A stretch of 64,000 nt of DNA from Bacteroidales bacterium (GCA_003142255.1 PLLO01000014.1:186371-250370), one strand, 5' to 3'; positions 46,586-56,524 are shown, counted from the first letter of the stretch. Translations and numbers: made by a program. Notes: generated from the sequence alone by a model not told the origin.

Positions 46586-46610
46586 GGCCCTGTGGGGGCC
46601 TTATTTCTTT
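46581..46610. terminator. Bidirectional intrinsic terminator between fur and an outer-membrane gene
   Basis: AATAAGGCCC-TGTGG-GGGCCTTATT gives a perfect 10-bp stem (46581-46605), followed on the plus strand by TCTTTT and on the minus strand by TCTTTTTCG. It includes the fur stop codon and serves both convergent genes. Confidence 0.85.
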
Positions 46611-46634
46611 TATAATTTCTGATCAGTTTAATTC

Positions 46635-47285
46635 TCAGAATGCATATCCGAAGCTGAAGCCAAGAGGGATATTTACCCCACTCTTGTTTTTTCCGAGATT
46701 AAAAGCTATAGAAGTACCACTTCCTTCAAAACTCCAGTCTCTCTTAACATAACCCATACCTGTAAATATATCGAGGGTAAAACCACCTGATGTAATCAAC
46801 TGATAACCGATGCATGCGTTTATGTTTATTTTCTGGGCATTAACCTTCTGGGTAGGATCTTTTTTGTTCGTTAATGAGGCTTTGGCAAATGAAACCTGAG
46901 GAGCAATATAAAAACCTTGTGGGGCAGGCAGGTCGCGGCTTAGAAAGTACTTTAACATTCCAGAAAACCTAAAACCGCCCGTTTTTATGCCAGACACCGA
47001 AGTTGTATCAGCAATCTTATCAAGATTAATCAGGACACTCGGACCGATATATGAAGCTCCCAGCTGAAATGACATCTGCTTTGTAAAAGCATACTCACCA
47101 ATAAGTTTATACTCACCCGTTATAGGTACTATAGCAACCCAGAAAGGACCGCCAAGAGCTGCTAAAGGATTTACTTTGATAGTAAATTTATATTCCTTTT
47201 TAGCTGAAGGCTGCTGTGCAAGAACCTGAGAACTGGTAAAAAGAAACGCCAGTCCGATTATCAGTAAATACTTTGATGTTTTCAT
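46635..47285 (-). CDS. Outer-membrane beta-barrel protein (DUF3575-like)
   Basis: A 216-residue protein with signal peptide (MKTSKYLLIIGLAFLFTSSQVLAQ) and alternating amphipathic strands: KFTIKVNPLAALGGP, YKLIGEYAFTKQMSFQLGASYIG, GFYIAPQVSFAKASL, INACIGYQLIT, and a terminal aromatic strand GFSFGYAF as required for BAM-mediated insertion. The pattern resembles DUF3575 porin-like barrels. The ligand or pore function is unknown. It is divergent from purA. Confidence 0.75.
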   Translation of the reverse strand: MKTSKYLLIIGLAFLFTSSQVLAQQPSAKKEYKFTIKVNPLAALGGPFWVAIVPITGEYKLIGEYAFTKQMSFQLGASYIGPSVLINLDKIADTTSVSGIKTGGFRFSGMLKYFLSRDLPAPQGFYIAPQVSFAKASLTNKKDPTQKVNAQKININACIGYQLITSGGFTLDIFTGMGYVKRDWSFEGSGTSIAFNLGKNKSGVNIPLGFSFGYAF

Positions 47286-47498
47286 GGTAGTGAATTTGTT
47301 AGTAATCAGTAATTAACCATAAAATTACGAATTATCAATTAAATAAGCAATAATTTGGTTTTTTATTATGAGAACCAATATTTATCTGCCCCGCTGGAAT
47401 TTCCCGGCATTTATTAACAATCGCTGAAAGTTTCGTCTTCCGGCCGAATATTTTCGTAAATTGTGATCTGTTTTTTAAATGATAAATTATTTTTTAAC

Positions 47499-48761
47499 AT
47501 GAACATTGACATACTGTTAGGCCTGCAATGGGGTGATGAGGGAAAAGGGAAAATAGTTGATGCTATCAGTCCTGATTACGATATAGTTGCCCGTTTCCAG
47601 GGAGGACCGAATGCCGGCCATTCACTGGAATTCAACAATGTAAAGCATATTCTTCACCTTATCCCCTCAGGAATATTTCATCCGGAAAAACTGAATATTA
47701 TAGGCAATGGAGTTGTAATTGACCCTGCAGTATTTAAAAAGGAGATTGAAAATCTTGGTCCTTCAGTTGAAGAGCTTACAAAAAGACTCATCATTTCGGC
47801 AAGGGCGAACCTTATATTGCCAGGTCACAGAATACTTGATGCTGCTTATGAGAACAGCAAGGGATGTTTAAAGATCGGATCAACGCTTAAGGGAATCGGC
47901 CCGGCCTATACTGATAAAGTTGCCCGCAACGGACTGAGGGCAGGAGAAATCCTGAGGAAAGATTTCAGGGAATTGTATAATAAGCATCTTGAAGCACATC
48001 TTTCCATGCTCAGGCAATATGATTTTAAGTTTGACATTAAAGAGTATGAAGCCGGATGGTTTGAAGGGATCGAACTGCTTAAAAAATTCAGGATTTTAAA
48101 CACCGAATATCTTATCAACGAGCTTACAGTCAAGGGTATGAAGTTGCTTGCCGAAGGTGCTCAGGGAACCATGCTCGATATCGACTTCGGGTCATATCCG
48201 TTCGTCACCTCATCAAATACCATAAGTGCCGGAGCCTGCACAGGACTGGGTGTTTCACCAAAGAGTATCGGCGAGGTATTCGGGATATTCAAAGCCTATT
48301 GCACAAGGGTTGGAAGCGGCCCCTTCCCTACCGAGCTTAACGATGAGACAGGCAATTCCCTGAGGGAGCTTGGCCATGAATTCGGTTCTACGACCGGAAG
48401 GCCAAGAAGATGCGGATGGCTCGACCTGCATGCTCTTAAATATGCAATTATGCTTAACGGCGTCACCCGGCTATTTATGACAAAGGGAGACGTTTTATCC
48501 GGCTTCAGCACTATAAAGGTTTGCACAGGATACCGCTCAGAAGGAAAAGAGTGCCTTGAAATACCTTTTACTGACCAGGCAGTTGAACCTGTCTATACCG
48601 AGCTTCCCGGATGGGAAGAGAATATTTCCGAAATAAGGGAATTCGACAAGCTTCCCAAAAATCTCAGGAGTTACATTGCTTTCGTTGAAAAGCAGACCGG
48701 AGTCCCCGTAACCATGGTATCTGTCGGACCTGACAGGGAAGAAACTATATTCAGGAAATAG
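47499..48761 (+). CDS. purA: Adenylosuccinate synthetase
   Basis: GTP-dependent condensation of IMP and aspartate, the first step to AMP. The ATG at 47499 begins MNIDILLGLQWGDEGKGK with the catalytic Asp13 and phosphate-loop; the in-frame upstream start at 47463 would add 12 residues not found in the family. Further motifs: GGPNAGHSLE, KHILHLIPSGIF, AEGAQGTMLDIDFGSYP and STTGRPRRCGWLD. The length of 420 is normal. Together with guaB it shows both arms of purine interconversion in the window. TTTTCGTAAATTGTG at 47451-47465 is the likely promoter -7 region. Confidence 0.96.
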   Translation: MNIDILLGLQWGDEGKGKIVDAISPDYDIVARFQGGPNAGHSLEFNNVKHILHLIPSGIFHPEKLNIIGNGVVIDPAVFKKEIENLGPSVEELTKRLIISARANLILPGHRILDAAYENSKGCLKIGSTLKGIGPAYTDKVARNGLRAGEILRKDFRELYNKHLEAHLSMLRQYDFKFDIKEYEAGWFEGIELLKKFRILNTEYLINELTVKGMKLLAEGAQGTMLDIDFGSYPFVTSSNTISAGACTGLGVSPKSIGEVFGIFKAYCTRVGSGPFPTELNDETGNSLRELGHEFGSTTGRPRRCGWLDLHALKYAIMLNGVTRLFMTKGDVLSGFSTIKVCTGYRSEGKECLEIPFTDQAVEPVYTELPGWEENISEIREFDKLPKNLRSYIAFVEKQTGVPVTMVSVGPDREETIFRK

Positions 48762-48775
48762 ATTTATGCTGCCTG

Positions 48776-48825
48776 CAATAATTAAAGTAGAGACGTTTTA
48801 TAAAACGTCTCTACTTTAATTATTG
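48776..48825. repeat. 50-bp perfect palindrome between purA and the SPOR gene
   Basis: The left half (48776-48800) ends GTAGAGACGTTTTA and is matched base for base by its reverse complement at 48801-48825, with no spacer. It lies between convergent stop codons and contains no long T-run outside the stem. It could act as a bidirectional terminator, or be a member of an intergenic palindromic repeat family with a GTAGAGACG...CGTCTCTAC core; I recall similar cores in other bacterial genomes but cannot verify that here. Confidence 0.8.
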
Positions 48826-48831
48826 TAATTC

Positions 48832-49302
48832 TCATTTCTTCTCATAGATCCAGGAATCGACTTCTTCATTCCCCTGGAAATACTTCAGCCTCGAAATTGC
48901 TTTTCTGTAATTATCAAGCGACTCAGCTGAAACCAGCTCAAACCTGCTGTTTCCCATTTTGATAATACGCGTTTCAAATCCCTTCTGCCGATATTCATCT
49001 GCTAGCTTTTGAGCATAATCATGAGTAATGAAACTTCCAACGATAATGCTGAACCTGTTCTTTTTCTCCCAGGCGGCTTTCTCTTCAGCCACCCTTATTG
49101 AATCAAGGCGTGCATTTTCTATTGCCTGCAGCCGTTCCCTGACCACCTTCAATGAATCAGCTACCCGGAGGCTGTTCTGCTTTGCCCTCCAGACGACCAT
49201 TGTATCAGCTTTATGGCCAAAAAGCTTTTTATCCTTGAAATATTTACATGAAGAAGCTGATGCAAGCAGAATTATCACAAAAATTACGACTAAATGTCTC
49301 AT
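48832..49302 (-). CDS. SPOR-domain lipoprotein
   Basis: A 156-residue protein with a lipoprotein signal (VIILLASASSC), a charged alpha-helical linker (about 45-80) and a C-terminal SPOR domain (NRFSIIVGSFITHDYAQKLADEYRQKGFETRII). SPOR domains bind denuded septal peptidoglycan, so a role at the division site or cell wall is likely. Its stop codon lies 6 bp from the 50-bp palindrome. Confidence 0.85.
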   Translation of the reverse strand: MRHLVVIFVIILLASASSCKYFKDKKLFGHKADTMVVWRAKQNSLRVADSLKVVRERLQAIENARLDSIRVAEEKAAWEKKNRFSIIVGSFITHDYAQKLADEYRQKGFETRIIKMGNSRFELVSAESLDNYRKAISRLKYFQGNEEVDSWIYEKK

Positions 49303-49472
49303 AATGGTTAAGCGTTAAGTTAAATAACAAGCTGCTTTTCAGTGTATTGCAATGCGCAATTATCAAAGATACAAAATATTGAATACCAATCCAAATGAGA
49401 ATTAAAACCTGAATCGGATACATTTTCTGCGGATTTCGTATATTAGGGTCTGAAAATAAAAATACCTGAAAA

Positions 49473-51386
49473 ATGAAATCTATAATACAATTCTTTGAAG
49501 AGAGTGTTGAGAAATTCAGCAATAACGTTTATATGTGGGAAAAGCCCAATGATAAATATGAAGGAACAACCTACGGTGAGATAAAAAAACAGGTCTACGA
49601 GTTTGCTGCCGGTCTTATCTGTCTTGGAATTAAGAAGGGCGACAGGGTGAGCCTCATATCTGAAGGCAGGAACAGCTGGGTTATTGGTGAGCTTGGCGTT
49701 TTATACACAGGGGCTATTAATGTCCCGCTCTCCGTAAAACTCAATCCCGAGGAGGTTAAGTTCAGGCTCATTCACTCCGAATCAAGGATGATACTCACTT
49801 CATCTATTCAGGCAGTGAAGGTGAAGGAAGTTATTAAAGAATGCCGGACACTTGAAAAAATAATTCATTTTGATACACAGGAAGAGTATGCTTCAAATGA
49901 GATACACTTCAATGAGGTAAGGAAGATGGGAAGAGAATGGCTCGATACACCGGGGAACATGGTAAAATTTGAAGAGAATTACAAAAGCATTCAGCCTTCC
50001 GATTTCGCAAATATCTGTTACACTTCCGGTACCACAGCCGATCCCAAAGGTATCATTCTTACTCATGGCAACTATATCTCAAATGTATACCAGGCATACA
50101 GCCTGATGGATATCCCCTCATTCTACAAGACGCTTATTATTCTTCCGTGGGATCACTCTTTCGGGCATACATGCGGCATTTTTGCCTTCATGGGAAAAGG
50201 AGCCAGCATTGCTTCGGTAAAAACCGGCAAGTCGCCATTGGAGACTCTCAGGAATCTTCCTGTGTGCCTGAAGGAGATAAGGCCGAACCTGCTCATGAGT
50301 GTTCCTGCAATTGCCAAGAACTTCAGGAAGAATATTGAAAAAGCTATTAAAGATAAAGGCAAGCCGACTGAGATGCTCTTCAATCACGCAGTAAAAATAT
50401 CTTATTCATATAATAAGGAGGGCTGGAACAAGGGGCAGGGACTTCAAAGGCTCAAAAAACCTCTTTTAAAGCTTTATGATAAAATTCTCTTTTCAAAGAT
50501 CCGTGAAGCTTATGGAGGAGAGCTTGACTATTTTATCGGAGGAGGAGCACTTCTTGATATTGAACTTCAGAGGTTCTTCTACGCTCTTGGCATTCCAATG
50601 TACCAGGGTTATGGTTTAAGTGAAGCCTCACCTGTTATCTCTTCGAATTCGACCTCGCGGCACAGGCTTGGTTCATCAGGAGCGCTGGTAAATAATATGG
50701 ACCTGAAGATCTGCAATGATGATGGCATTGAAGTTCCCCTCGGTGAAAAGGGTGAGATTGTGATCCGCGGAGAAAATGTGATGTACGGCTACTGGAAAAA
50801 TGATGTTGCCACCAAAGATACTATTATCGACGGCTGGCTTCATACCGGTGATATGGGATACATGATAGAAGAGGGATTTCTGTATGTTCTTGGCCGGTTT
50901 AAAAGCCTGCTGATAGCTGATGACGGCGAAAAATTCAGCCCCGAAGGCATAGAGGAGGCAATTACTGAACAATCAAAGTATATTGACCAGTGCATGCTAT
51001 ATAATAGTCAGAAGCCTTATACTGTTTCGCTGATTGTGCCTAACCAGCATGCTCTCAAACTCTTCCTTGAAGAAAAGAACCTTACAGCCGATTCTGAGGA
51101 TGGGAAGAGGGCTGTCCTGACATTAATAGAAAACGAAGTTGATGAATATCGTACCAACGGGAAATTCGGAAAAATGTTTCCACAGCGCTGGCTGCCGGTA
51201 GCGATTGGAATTCTTGAACAGGGCTTTAATGAAGATAATGGCCTGATGAATTCAGTTATGAAGATTGTCAGGGGGAAAATAATGGATAAATACCAGGATC
51301 TCATCGACTTCTTATATACTCCTGAAGCCAAGGCAATTACTAATGAAAGAAATATCGAGGAAGTCGAAAAAATGAAATTAGGCTAG
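49473..51386 (+). CDS. Long-chain acyl-CoA synthetase / AMP-binding enzyme
   Basis: Activates a fatty acid to acyl-AMP and acyl-CoA. The 637 residues contain the P-loop YTSGTTADPKGIILTHGN (about 182-199; most relatives have TSGTTGxPKG), a long-chain-type insertion with QGLQRLKKPLLKLYDKILF, YQGYGLSEASPVISSNS, GWLHTGDMGYM and a C-terminal GRFKSLLIADDGEKFSPEGIEEAI. The usual GRKKDxI is GRFKSLL, so the hinge differs slightly. No signal peptide. It is convergent with the HD gene, their ends overlapping by 9 bp. Confidence 0.9.
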   Translation: MKSIIQFFEESVEKFSNNVYMWEKPNDKYEGTTYGEIKKQVYEFAAGLICLGIKKGDRVSLISEGRNSWVIGELGVLYTGAINVPLSVKLNPEEVKFRLIHSESRMILTSSIQAVKVKEVIKECRTLEKIIHFDTQEEYASNEIHFNEVRKMGREWLDTPGNMVKFEENYKSIQPSDFANICYTSGTTADPKGIILTHGNYISNVYQAYSLMDIPSFYKTLIILPWDHSFGHTCGIFAFMGKGASIASVKTGKSPLETLRNLPVCLKEIRPNLLMSVPAIAKNFRKNIEKAIKDKGKPTEMLFNHAVKISYSYNKEGWNKGQGLQRLKKPLLKLYDKILFSKIREAYGGELDYFIGGGALLDIELQRFFYALGIPMYQGYGLSEASPVISSNSTSRHRLGSSGALVNNMDLKICNDDGIEVPLGEKGEIVIRGENVMYGYWKNDVATKDTIIDGWLHTGDMGYMIEEGFLYVLGRFKSLLIADDGEKFSPEGIEEAITEQSKYIDQCMLYNSQKPYTVSLIVPNQHALKLFLEEKNLTADSEDGKRAVLTLIENEVDEYRTNGKFGKMFPQRWLPVAIGILEQGFNEDNGLMNSVMKIVRGKIMDKYQDLIDFLYTPEAKAITNERNIEEVEKMKLG

Positions 51387-51926
51387 CCTGTTTTTGAAGG
51401 GGAGGAATGTCATAAAATCGGCATGATGAACAATATATGCTTCTGTTGTTCTTGTAACCAGGTCGCCTTCATGAGCATGAGCCGCAATAATATGGCAAAC
51501 TTCAGGTGGCACCCCGCATTCTTCAGCAAGTGAGACACCTGAAAACGGGTGTCTCAGATACTGGCCATACTTCCCCTGTATTGCATTGCCATTCTTGTCA
51601 AGTTCATATTCGAGAAGCTTCCCAACATCAGCAAGTATTGCCCCCGCGATCAGTACATCCATGTTAACCGGCAGATTGGTGCCAAAGAATTGATTCATTT
51701 TATCTCCGCTCTCCTTTGCCACATGAACCACGCACCTCTTATGGGCCATAAAGCTTACCTTCAGTTCAGGTCCGCATAAGAGCGTAAAAGGTATCCTCTC
51801 GAGATCCTCAGGTTTCAAAACGCTTCTTTCCAGAGCCAGCTCCCATGTTTTTGCTGTTTTTTCCCTGAGCTCCGGGTCCTTTATCCATTCGAGCTCAGGC
51901 CATAGATTCTTTACCTTTTCGTTCAT
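51378..51926 (-). CDS. HD-superfamily-like protein with altered HD doublet
   Basis: A 182-residue protein with the histidine pattern of HD phosphohydrolases: MAHKRCVVHVA, ILADVGKLLEYE, LRHPFSG, IAAHAHEGD and VHHADFM. In the central doublet the expected HD reads AD, so one metal ligand is missing while the others remain; activity may be reduced, altered or absent. Substrate is unknown. It lies 10 bp downstream of the isocitrate/isopropylmalate dehydrogenase gene in the same direction, suggesting an operon. Confidence 0.75.
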   Translation of the reverse strand: MNEKVKNLWPELEWIKDPELREKTAKTWELALERSVLKPEDLERIPFTLLCGPELKVSFMAHKRCVVHVAKESGDKMNQFFGTNLPVNMDVLIAGAILADVGKLLEYELDKNGNAIQGKYGQYLRHPFSGVSLAEECGVPPEVCHIIAAHAHEGDLVTRTTEAYIVHHADFMTFLPFKNRLA

Positions 51927-51936
51927 ATTAAATCCT

Positions 51937-53136
51937 TTAATTCTTCAGCTTTGCGATAATCGCATCTGCCATCTCAACCGTAGAAGCGGCTCCGTTTTTA
52001 ATCACTTCGGGTTTCCCCTGCATCTTCATCATGTCGTAGGTTCTTACCCTGCCCTCTTCAATCACACTGGCAATTGCCTTCCTGATAACATTGCAGAGCT
52101 TCTTTTCCCCGAGATAATCGAGCATCATGCAGGCCGATTCGATCATGGCGATAGGGTTTACTATCGGCACTTCATATCCGGCATATTTTGGCGCTGAACC
52201 ATGAGTTGGCTCAAAGACAGCAATACCATCTGATGAGAACTGTGCGCTGCAGGCAAATCCAAGTCCGCCAATAAGGCCTGCAAAGCCGTCTGAGGCTATA
52301 TCCCCGAACATGTTGCCGGCAACAATTACACCATAATCTTCCGGGTTTTTTGTCATCCACATCATCTGTGCATCAATATTGGTATTCAGCAGCCTGATCT
52401 CCGGGTAACTGTTTTTCTGAATTTCCTTAGCCAGCTTCCACATAAGACCCGATGTCTCGCGCACGACATTTGGTTTTTCACAGACAGTCACTGATTTATA
52501 CCCATACTTTTTTGCATAATCAAATGCAGCCTCGAGAATTCTCATCGTAGCCTTCCTGGTAAATATCCTTGTCGAAATTGAAAGTTCACCGACAGGTACT
52601 TTCCCGAAATTTTCCCGGAATTTAGGATGAGAAAGGAGTGCCTGGTACACGTTATCAGGCGGATTAGTCCATTCTACTCCTGAATAAAGGCACTCTGTAT
52701 TCTGCCTGAAGATAACCACATCGATAAGCGGCTCTTCAATTGTATTTCCCCTACCCCTCCTGATGAAATTCAGAGGATTGCCTTTATAGGATTTGCATGG
52801 GCGCACACAGATATCAAGGTCGAAATACTGCCGCAGTCCGACAATCGGGCTTGAATAGGTAAAACCCTTATCCTGCAATGATGGATCAAGTTCAGCTTTT
52901 GCCTCATCATTTGGCTTGGATGTAATTGCACCAAATAAGGCTATCTTATATTTCTTAATAAGTTCAATGGTCCTGTCCGGAAGAGGATTACCTTCTCTTC
53001 GCCAGAATTCCCATCCGATGTCGCCATAAATATATTCAGCATCAAATCCTGATGCATTAAGAACCCGGAGAGCTTGTTCAAGAACGATGGCACCTATTCC
53101 GTCACCAGGGAGAGCGACAATTGTTCGTCTTGCCAT
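51937..53136 (-). CDS. Isocitrate/isopropylmalate dehydrogenase family enzyme
   Basis: NAD(P)-dependent beta-decarboxylating dehydrogenase of 399 residues. Features: VALPGDGIG at the N-terminus, FRQNTECLYSGVEW (substrate loop), CEKPNVVRETSGL, the DAQMMWMTKNPEDYGVIVAGNMFGDIASD metal-binding block and FEPTHGSAPKYAG. The wording NTECLYSGVEW is closer to isocitrate/homoisocitrate dehydrogenases than to LeuB, but no other leucine or TCA genes flank it, so the substrate is left open. Confidence 0.87.
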   Translation of the reverse strand: MARRTIVALPGDGIGAIVLEQALRVLNASGFDAEYIYGDIGWEFWRREGNPLPDRTIELIKKYKIALFGAITSKPNDEAKAELDPSLQDKGFTYSSPIVGLRQYFDLDICVRPCKSYKGNPLNFIRRGRGNTIEEPLIDVVIFRQNTECLYSGVEWTNPPDNVYQALLSHPKFRENFGKVPVGELSISTRIFTRKATMRILEAAFDYAKKYGYKSVTVCEKPNVVRETSGLMWKLAKEIQKNSYPEIRLLNTNIDAQMMWMTKNPEDYGVIVAGNMFGDIASDGFAGLIGGLGFACSAQFSSDGIAVFEPTHGSAPKYAGYEVPIVNPIAMIESACMMLDYLGEKKLCNVIRKAIASVIEEGRVRTYDMMKMQGKPEVIKNGAASTVEMADAIIAKLKN

Positions 53137-53281
53137 AGTATTAAATTGTTTTTAGTTAAGTAAGAGTAAATATAACTAAAATTTAGTGTTCAGCCATATG
53201 GATAAAATTTCAGGGATACGAAGTCTAAGATGAAAAAAATAATACCTTTGCCGCTAAATTTTGTGTCAATAAATTTATATT

Positions 53282-54742
53282 ATGAATGTTTTTGCCGGGC
53301 TTAAGCCATCAACTGTCTGGACGTATTTTGAAGAGATTTGCATGATCCCTCGCTTGTCAAAGCATGAACAGCAGATACGGGCATATCTTCTCTCTTTTGC
53401 AAAGCTTCATGACCTTGAAGCCAAAGAAGATAAAATCGGCAATATCCTTATAACAAAACCTTCATCCAGGGGTATGGAGGGAAGAAAAACGGTTGTTCTT
53501 CAGAGCCATATGGACATGGTTGGCGAGAAAAATGCCGATCATCAGCACGACTGGAATAAAGACCCGATTATCCCCGTTGTAACAAACGGATGGGTAACTG
53601 CACAAGGAACAACTCTTGGAGCAGACGACGGAATGGGGATAGCCTCCGCTATGGCCATACTTGCAGATAAAGACCTGAAAGCCGGAAAGATTGAGTGTCT
53701 CTTTACAGTCGATGAAGAATCCGGCATGACCGGAGCCATTAACCTTGAACCGGGCTTTTTCTCAGGAAGAGTACTTTTAAATCTTGATTCCGAAGACGAA
53801 GGAATACTTTATATAGGATGCGCAGGCGGAATGGATACTGTGGGAACAATAAAATATAATCCCGTTCCTGCAGATAAGAATAATAAAGCACTCGCAATAT
53901 CGATTACAGGACTTCGCGGAGGTCATTCCGGTGACGAAATACATAAAGGTTTCGGCAATTCTGTAAAAATAATGAACAGGCTGCTATGGAATCTTGCCAA
54001 CAATTTCAAAATATCGGTAAGCTCATTTGATGGTGGTAACCTGAGAAACGCAATACCCAGGGAAGCCTTTGCTACAATTGCAGTTGAGAGCTCAGCAATT
54101 GATGTAATTAAGGGATGGATAAAAAATTTCCATGAGGTAATGCTTGAAGAGTTCAGAGATATTGAGAAGGATCTTAAAATATCGGTAAAAGAGTGTCCGC
54201 TTCCTCAGTTTGTAATGGACAAAGAGAGTCAGGGCAAACTTCTCAATTCGCTTACATGCTGTCCTCACGGTGCCATTGCATGGTCGAAGGAAATGGATAA
54301 CCTGGTAGAGACATCAACCAACCTCGCATCAGTAAAATTCTCCGCAGATACTATTCAGATCGTTACAACGCAAAGGAGCTCGATTGAATCTTCAAAGCAC
54401 GATGTTGGTGCGATGGTGGAAACTTGCCTGAAGCTTGCAGGTGCCGAGGTAGTTCATTCAGATGGTTACCCCGGGTGGAGACCAAGCATGTCTTCAGAAA
54501 TATTAAAAATCACCCTCAGTTCGTACAAGAGGCTTTTTGGGAAAGACCCAAATATACGTGCCATTCATGCCGGCCTGGAATGTGGCCTGATCTTCGAAAA
54601 ATTCAAGGGAATAGATATGATCTCGTTTGGCCCGACCATCAGGGGAGCACATACACCCGAAGAAAAGATCGAAGTAAAAACTGTCCAGATGTTCTGGGAC
54701 CTTCTTATCGATGTAATCGGAAATATTCCGCTCAAGCAGTAG
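53282..54742 (+). CDS. pepD: Aminoacyl-histidine dipeptidase (M20 family)
   Basis: Zinc aminopeptidase releasing dipeptides such as Xaa-His. The 486 residues show VLQSHMDMVGEKN, GADDGMGIASAMAIL, FTVDEESGMTGA, LNLDSEDEG and RGGHSGDEIHKGFGN, the full metal and catalytic set of PepD. No signal peptide, so cytoplasmic. It is convergent with the rubredoxin gene. Confidence 0.93.
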   Translation: MNVFAGLKPSTVWTYFEEICMIPRLSKHEQQIRAYLLSFAKLHDLEAKEDKIGNILITKPSSRGMEGRKTVVLQSHMDMVGEKNADHQHDWNKDPIIPVVTNGWVTAQGTTLGADDGMGIASAMAILADKDLKAGKIECLFTVDEESGMTGAINLEPGFFSGRVLLNLDSEDEGILYIGCAGGMDTVGTIKYNPVPADKNNKALAISITGLRGGHSGDEIHKGFGNSVKIMNRLLWNLANNFKISVSSFDGGNLRNAIPREAFATIAVESSAIDVIKGWIKNFHEVMLEEFRDIEKDLKISVKECPLPQFVMDKESQGKLLNSLTCCPHGAIAWSKEMDNLVETSTNLASVKFSADTIQIVTTQRSSIESSKHDVGAMVETCLKLAGAEVVHSDGYPGWRPSMSSEILKITLSSYKRLFGKDPNIRAIHAGLECGLIFEKFKGIDMISFGPTIRGAHTPEEKIEVKTVQMFWDLLIDVIGNIPLKQ

Positions 54743-54773
54743 CTGGTTTAAAACCTTGTCTGCTCCTGAACAT

Positions 54774-54935
54774 TCAGCTGTTTGCTATAAATTCTTCCTT
54801 TCCTGCCCCGCATAACGGACATACATAGTCGGCAGGAAGATCATTAAAATCCACTCCGGGTTCTATACCGGATGAAGGATCACCTTCAGCTGGATCATAA
54901 ACATATCCGCAAACTAAACATTTATAGCTCTCCAT
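54774..54935 (-). CDS. Rubredoxin
   Basis: A 53-residue iron protein ([20 protein letters not shown]...). The two CxxCG knuckles, CLVCG and CPLCG, ligate the single iron, and [18 protein letters not shown] is the conserved middle. Rubredoxins carry electrons to oxygen-detoxifying or reductase partners in anaerobes. It begins 10 bp after the stop of citF in the same direction, so it is likely the last gene of that operon; whether it serves the citrate lyase module or is simply carried along is not known. Confidence 0.95.
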   Translation of the reverse strand: MESYKCLVCGYVYDPAEGDPSSGIEPGVDFNDLPADYVCPLCGAGKEEFIANS

Positions 54936-54945
54936 AAGCTTATTG

Positions 54946-56505
54946 TTATTTTGCTTTTATTTTTCTGACAACGTCGATAACTGTACCATCCACCCACTTA
55001 ATTGCAGCAACTATCTTATCCTCAAACTCTGCCTTCTTTGGCTTTCCGCAGATTCTTTCAGCTTCATCCTTGAGTTCCTTTATAGTCCGAATGGGCAATC
55101 CGCTGCCCTTTAAGCTCTTGATCAAGTCTTTGCGAAGCGGGTTAATGGCTATGCCCCTCTCGGTTATGATAACATCAATCAGCTCACCAGGGCCGCAGAG
55201 TGTAGTAACCTCGTCAACAATTACAGGGATCCTGTCGCGGAACAGAGGCACAGGCAGTATGACATTCCGTGCGTGAAGGCAATTCTGCCATCCTCCGATG
55301 CCGTGAAGCAGATATCCGTCTGAATGAGTCACAATATTCCCGTTGAAGTTCAGGTCAATTTCTGTTGCACCCAGGATCATAATGTCCATCATGCTTGTCA
55401 GGTTTCCTTTTGAATGGAAATTATAAGCATTGAATACGGAGTATGGAATATGGTTAGGGTTATTCTCGACTGATCTTACAGCATCGAGATCAAATGCCTG
55501 GGCATCAAGAATATATCCCATCCGCCCCTCTTCCAGCATTTTAACCATATATTTAGTGCTGCCACCGAAACCGAATTTTGATTTCCAGCCTTTCTTCTTA
55601 AGTATCTCATCTACAAATACAGCTATGGCAAGGGAAGTACCTCCGGCTCCTGCCTGCATTGTCACGCCATCCTTCAGAATGCCTGATTTCTCGAGAAAAG
55701 AAGCTGTAAGTTCAGCGATCAGAAGTCTGTCGGGACTTTTAGTGACCTGTGTAGTACCTGAGACAATCTTTTCGGGAATACCAATTTTATCCACAACAAC
55801 TACATAATCAACATAGTTGCCTTCAATTTCCATAGGATAACATGGAAAATCCACGAGGCTATCCGTTACGACTATTACACTCGAAGCGTACATGCTGTCT
55901 GCCTTTGCGTAGCCAAGAACTCCGCAAGACGAATTGCCTCCGGTACCTTTTGCGTTGCCAAACATATCACATGAAGGCGCTGCAAGTACGGCAATATCAA
56001 TTTTTACTTCTCCGTCCTGAATGGCCTGAACTCGTCCGCCATGTGACCTAAGCACAGCAGTGCCCTTCATTCTGCCTTCTGACACGAACCTGCCAAGCGG
56101 ACCATTCATGCTTCCTTCAATCCTGTTAATAGTTCCATCTTCGAGGTACCTGATAACAGGATCGTTGCATGGAAATGAGGCGGAAGGAAACCAGACAAGG
56201 TCCTTCATTCCCATTTCAGATGCCAGTTCAAAGACTTTGTTACTTATCAGGTCTCCATCACGAAGGTGGTGATGGGTTGAGATGGTCATTCCATCTCTGA
56301 GGCCGCATTTTCTCAAAGCTTCCTTGAGTGATTTAACGACTTTGTTCCCGTCGGCGGGATAATCATTGCATGTCGGTATTGGCGGAGAGTACTTCCCTCC
56401 CTGGGGCCGGTACTTTCCCACTCCTTTGAATGGTACTGCCTTTTGTCCGTTTATTTCAACTGGGACACTCCTGCCTGCAGCATTTATAACTGTCCTGACT
56501 GACAT
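54946..56505 (-). CDS. citF: Citrate lyase alpha subunit (acetyl-ACP transferase)
   Basis: Transfers the acyl-carrier from acetyl to citrate before cleavage. At 519 residues from the ATG at 56505 the length is near the family norm. Landmarks: [93 protein letters not shown] and [11 protein letters not shown]. Starts at 56577 and 56550 would overlap citE more and add residues without family support. Immediately downstream of the CitD-CitE fusion, which supplies the beta and gamma functions. Confidence 0.9.
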   Translation of the reverse strand: MSVRTVINAAGRSVPVEINGQKAVPFKGVGKYRPQGGKYSPPIPTCNDYPADGNKVVKSLKEALRKCGLRDGMTISTHHHLRDGDLISNKVFELASEMGMKDLVWFPSASFPCNDPVIRYLEDGTINRIEGSMNGPLGRFVSEGRMKGTAVLRSHGGRVQAIQDGEVKIDIAVLAAPSCDMFGNAKGTGGNSSCGVLGYAKADSMYASSVIVVTDSLVDFPCYPMEIEGNYVDYVVVVDKIGIPEKIVSGTTQVTKSPDRLLIAELTASFLEKSGILKDGVTMQAGAGGTSLAIAVFVDEILKKKGWKSKFGFGGSTKYMVKMLEEGRMGYILDAQAFDLDAVRSVENNPNHIPYSVFNAYNFHSKGNLTSMMDIMILGATEIDLNFNGNIVTHSDGYLLHGIGGWQNCLHARNVILPVPLFRDRIPVIVDEVTTLCGPGELIDVIITERGIAINPLRKDLIKSLKGSGLPIRTIKELKDEAERICGKPKKAEFEDKIVAAIKWVDGTVIDVVRKIKAK

Positions 56506-56524
56506 ATATCTTAACAATAACTGA

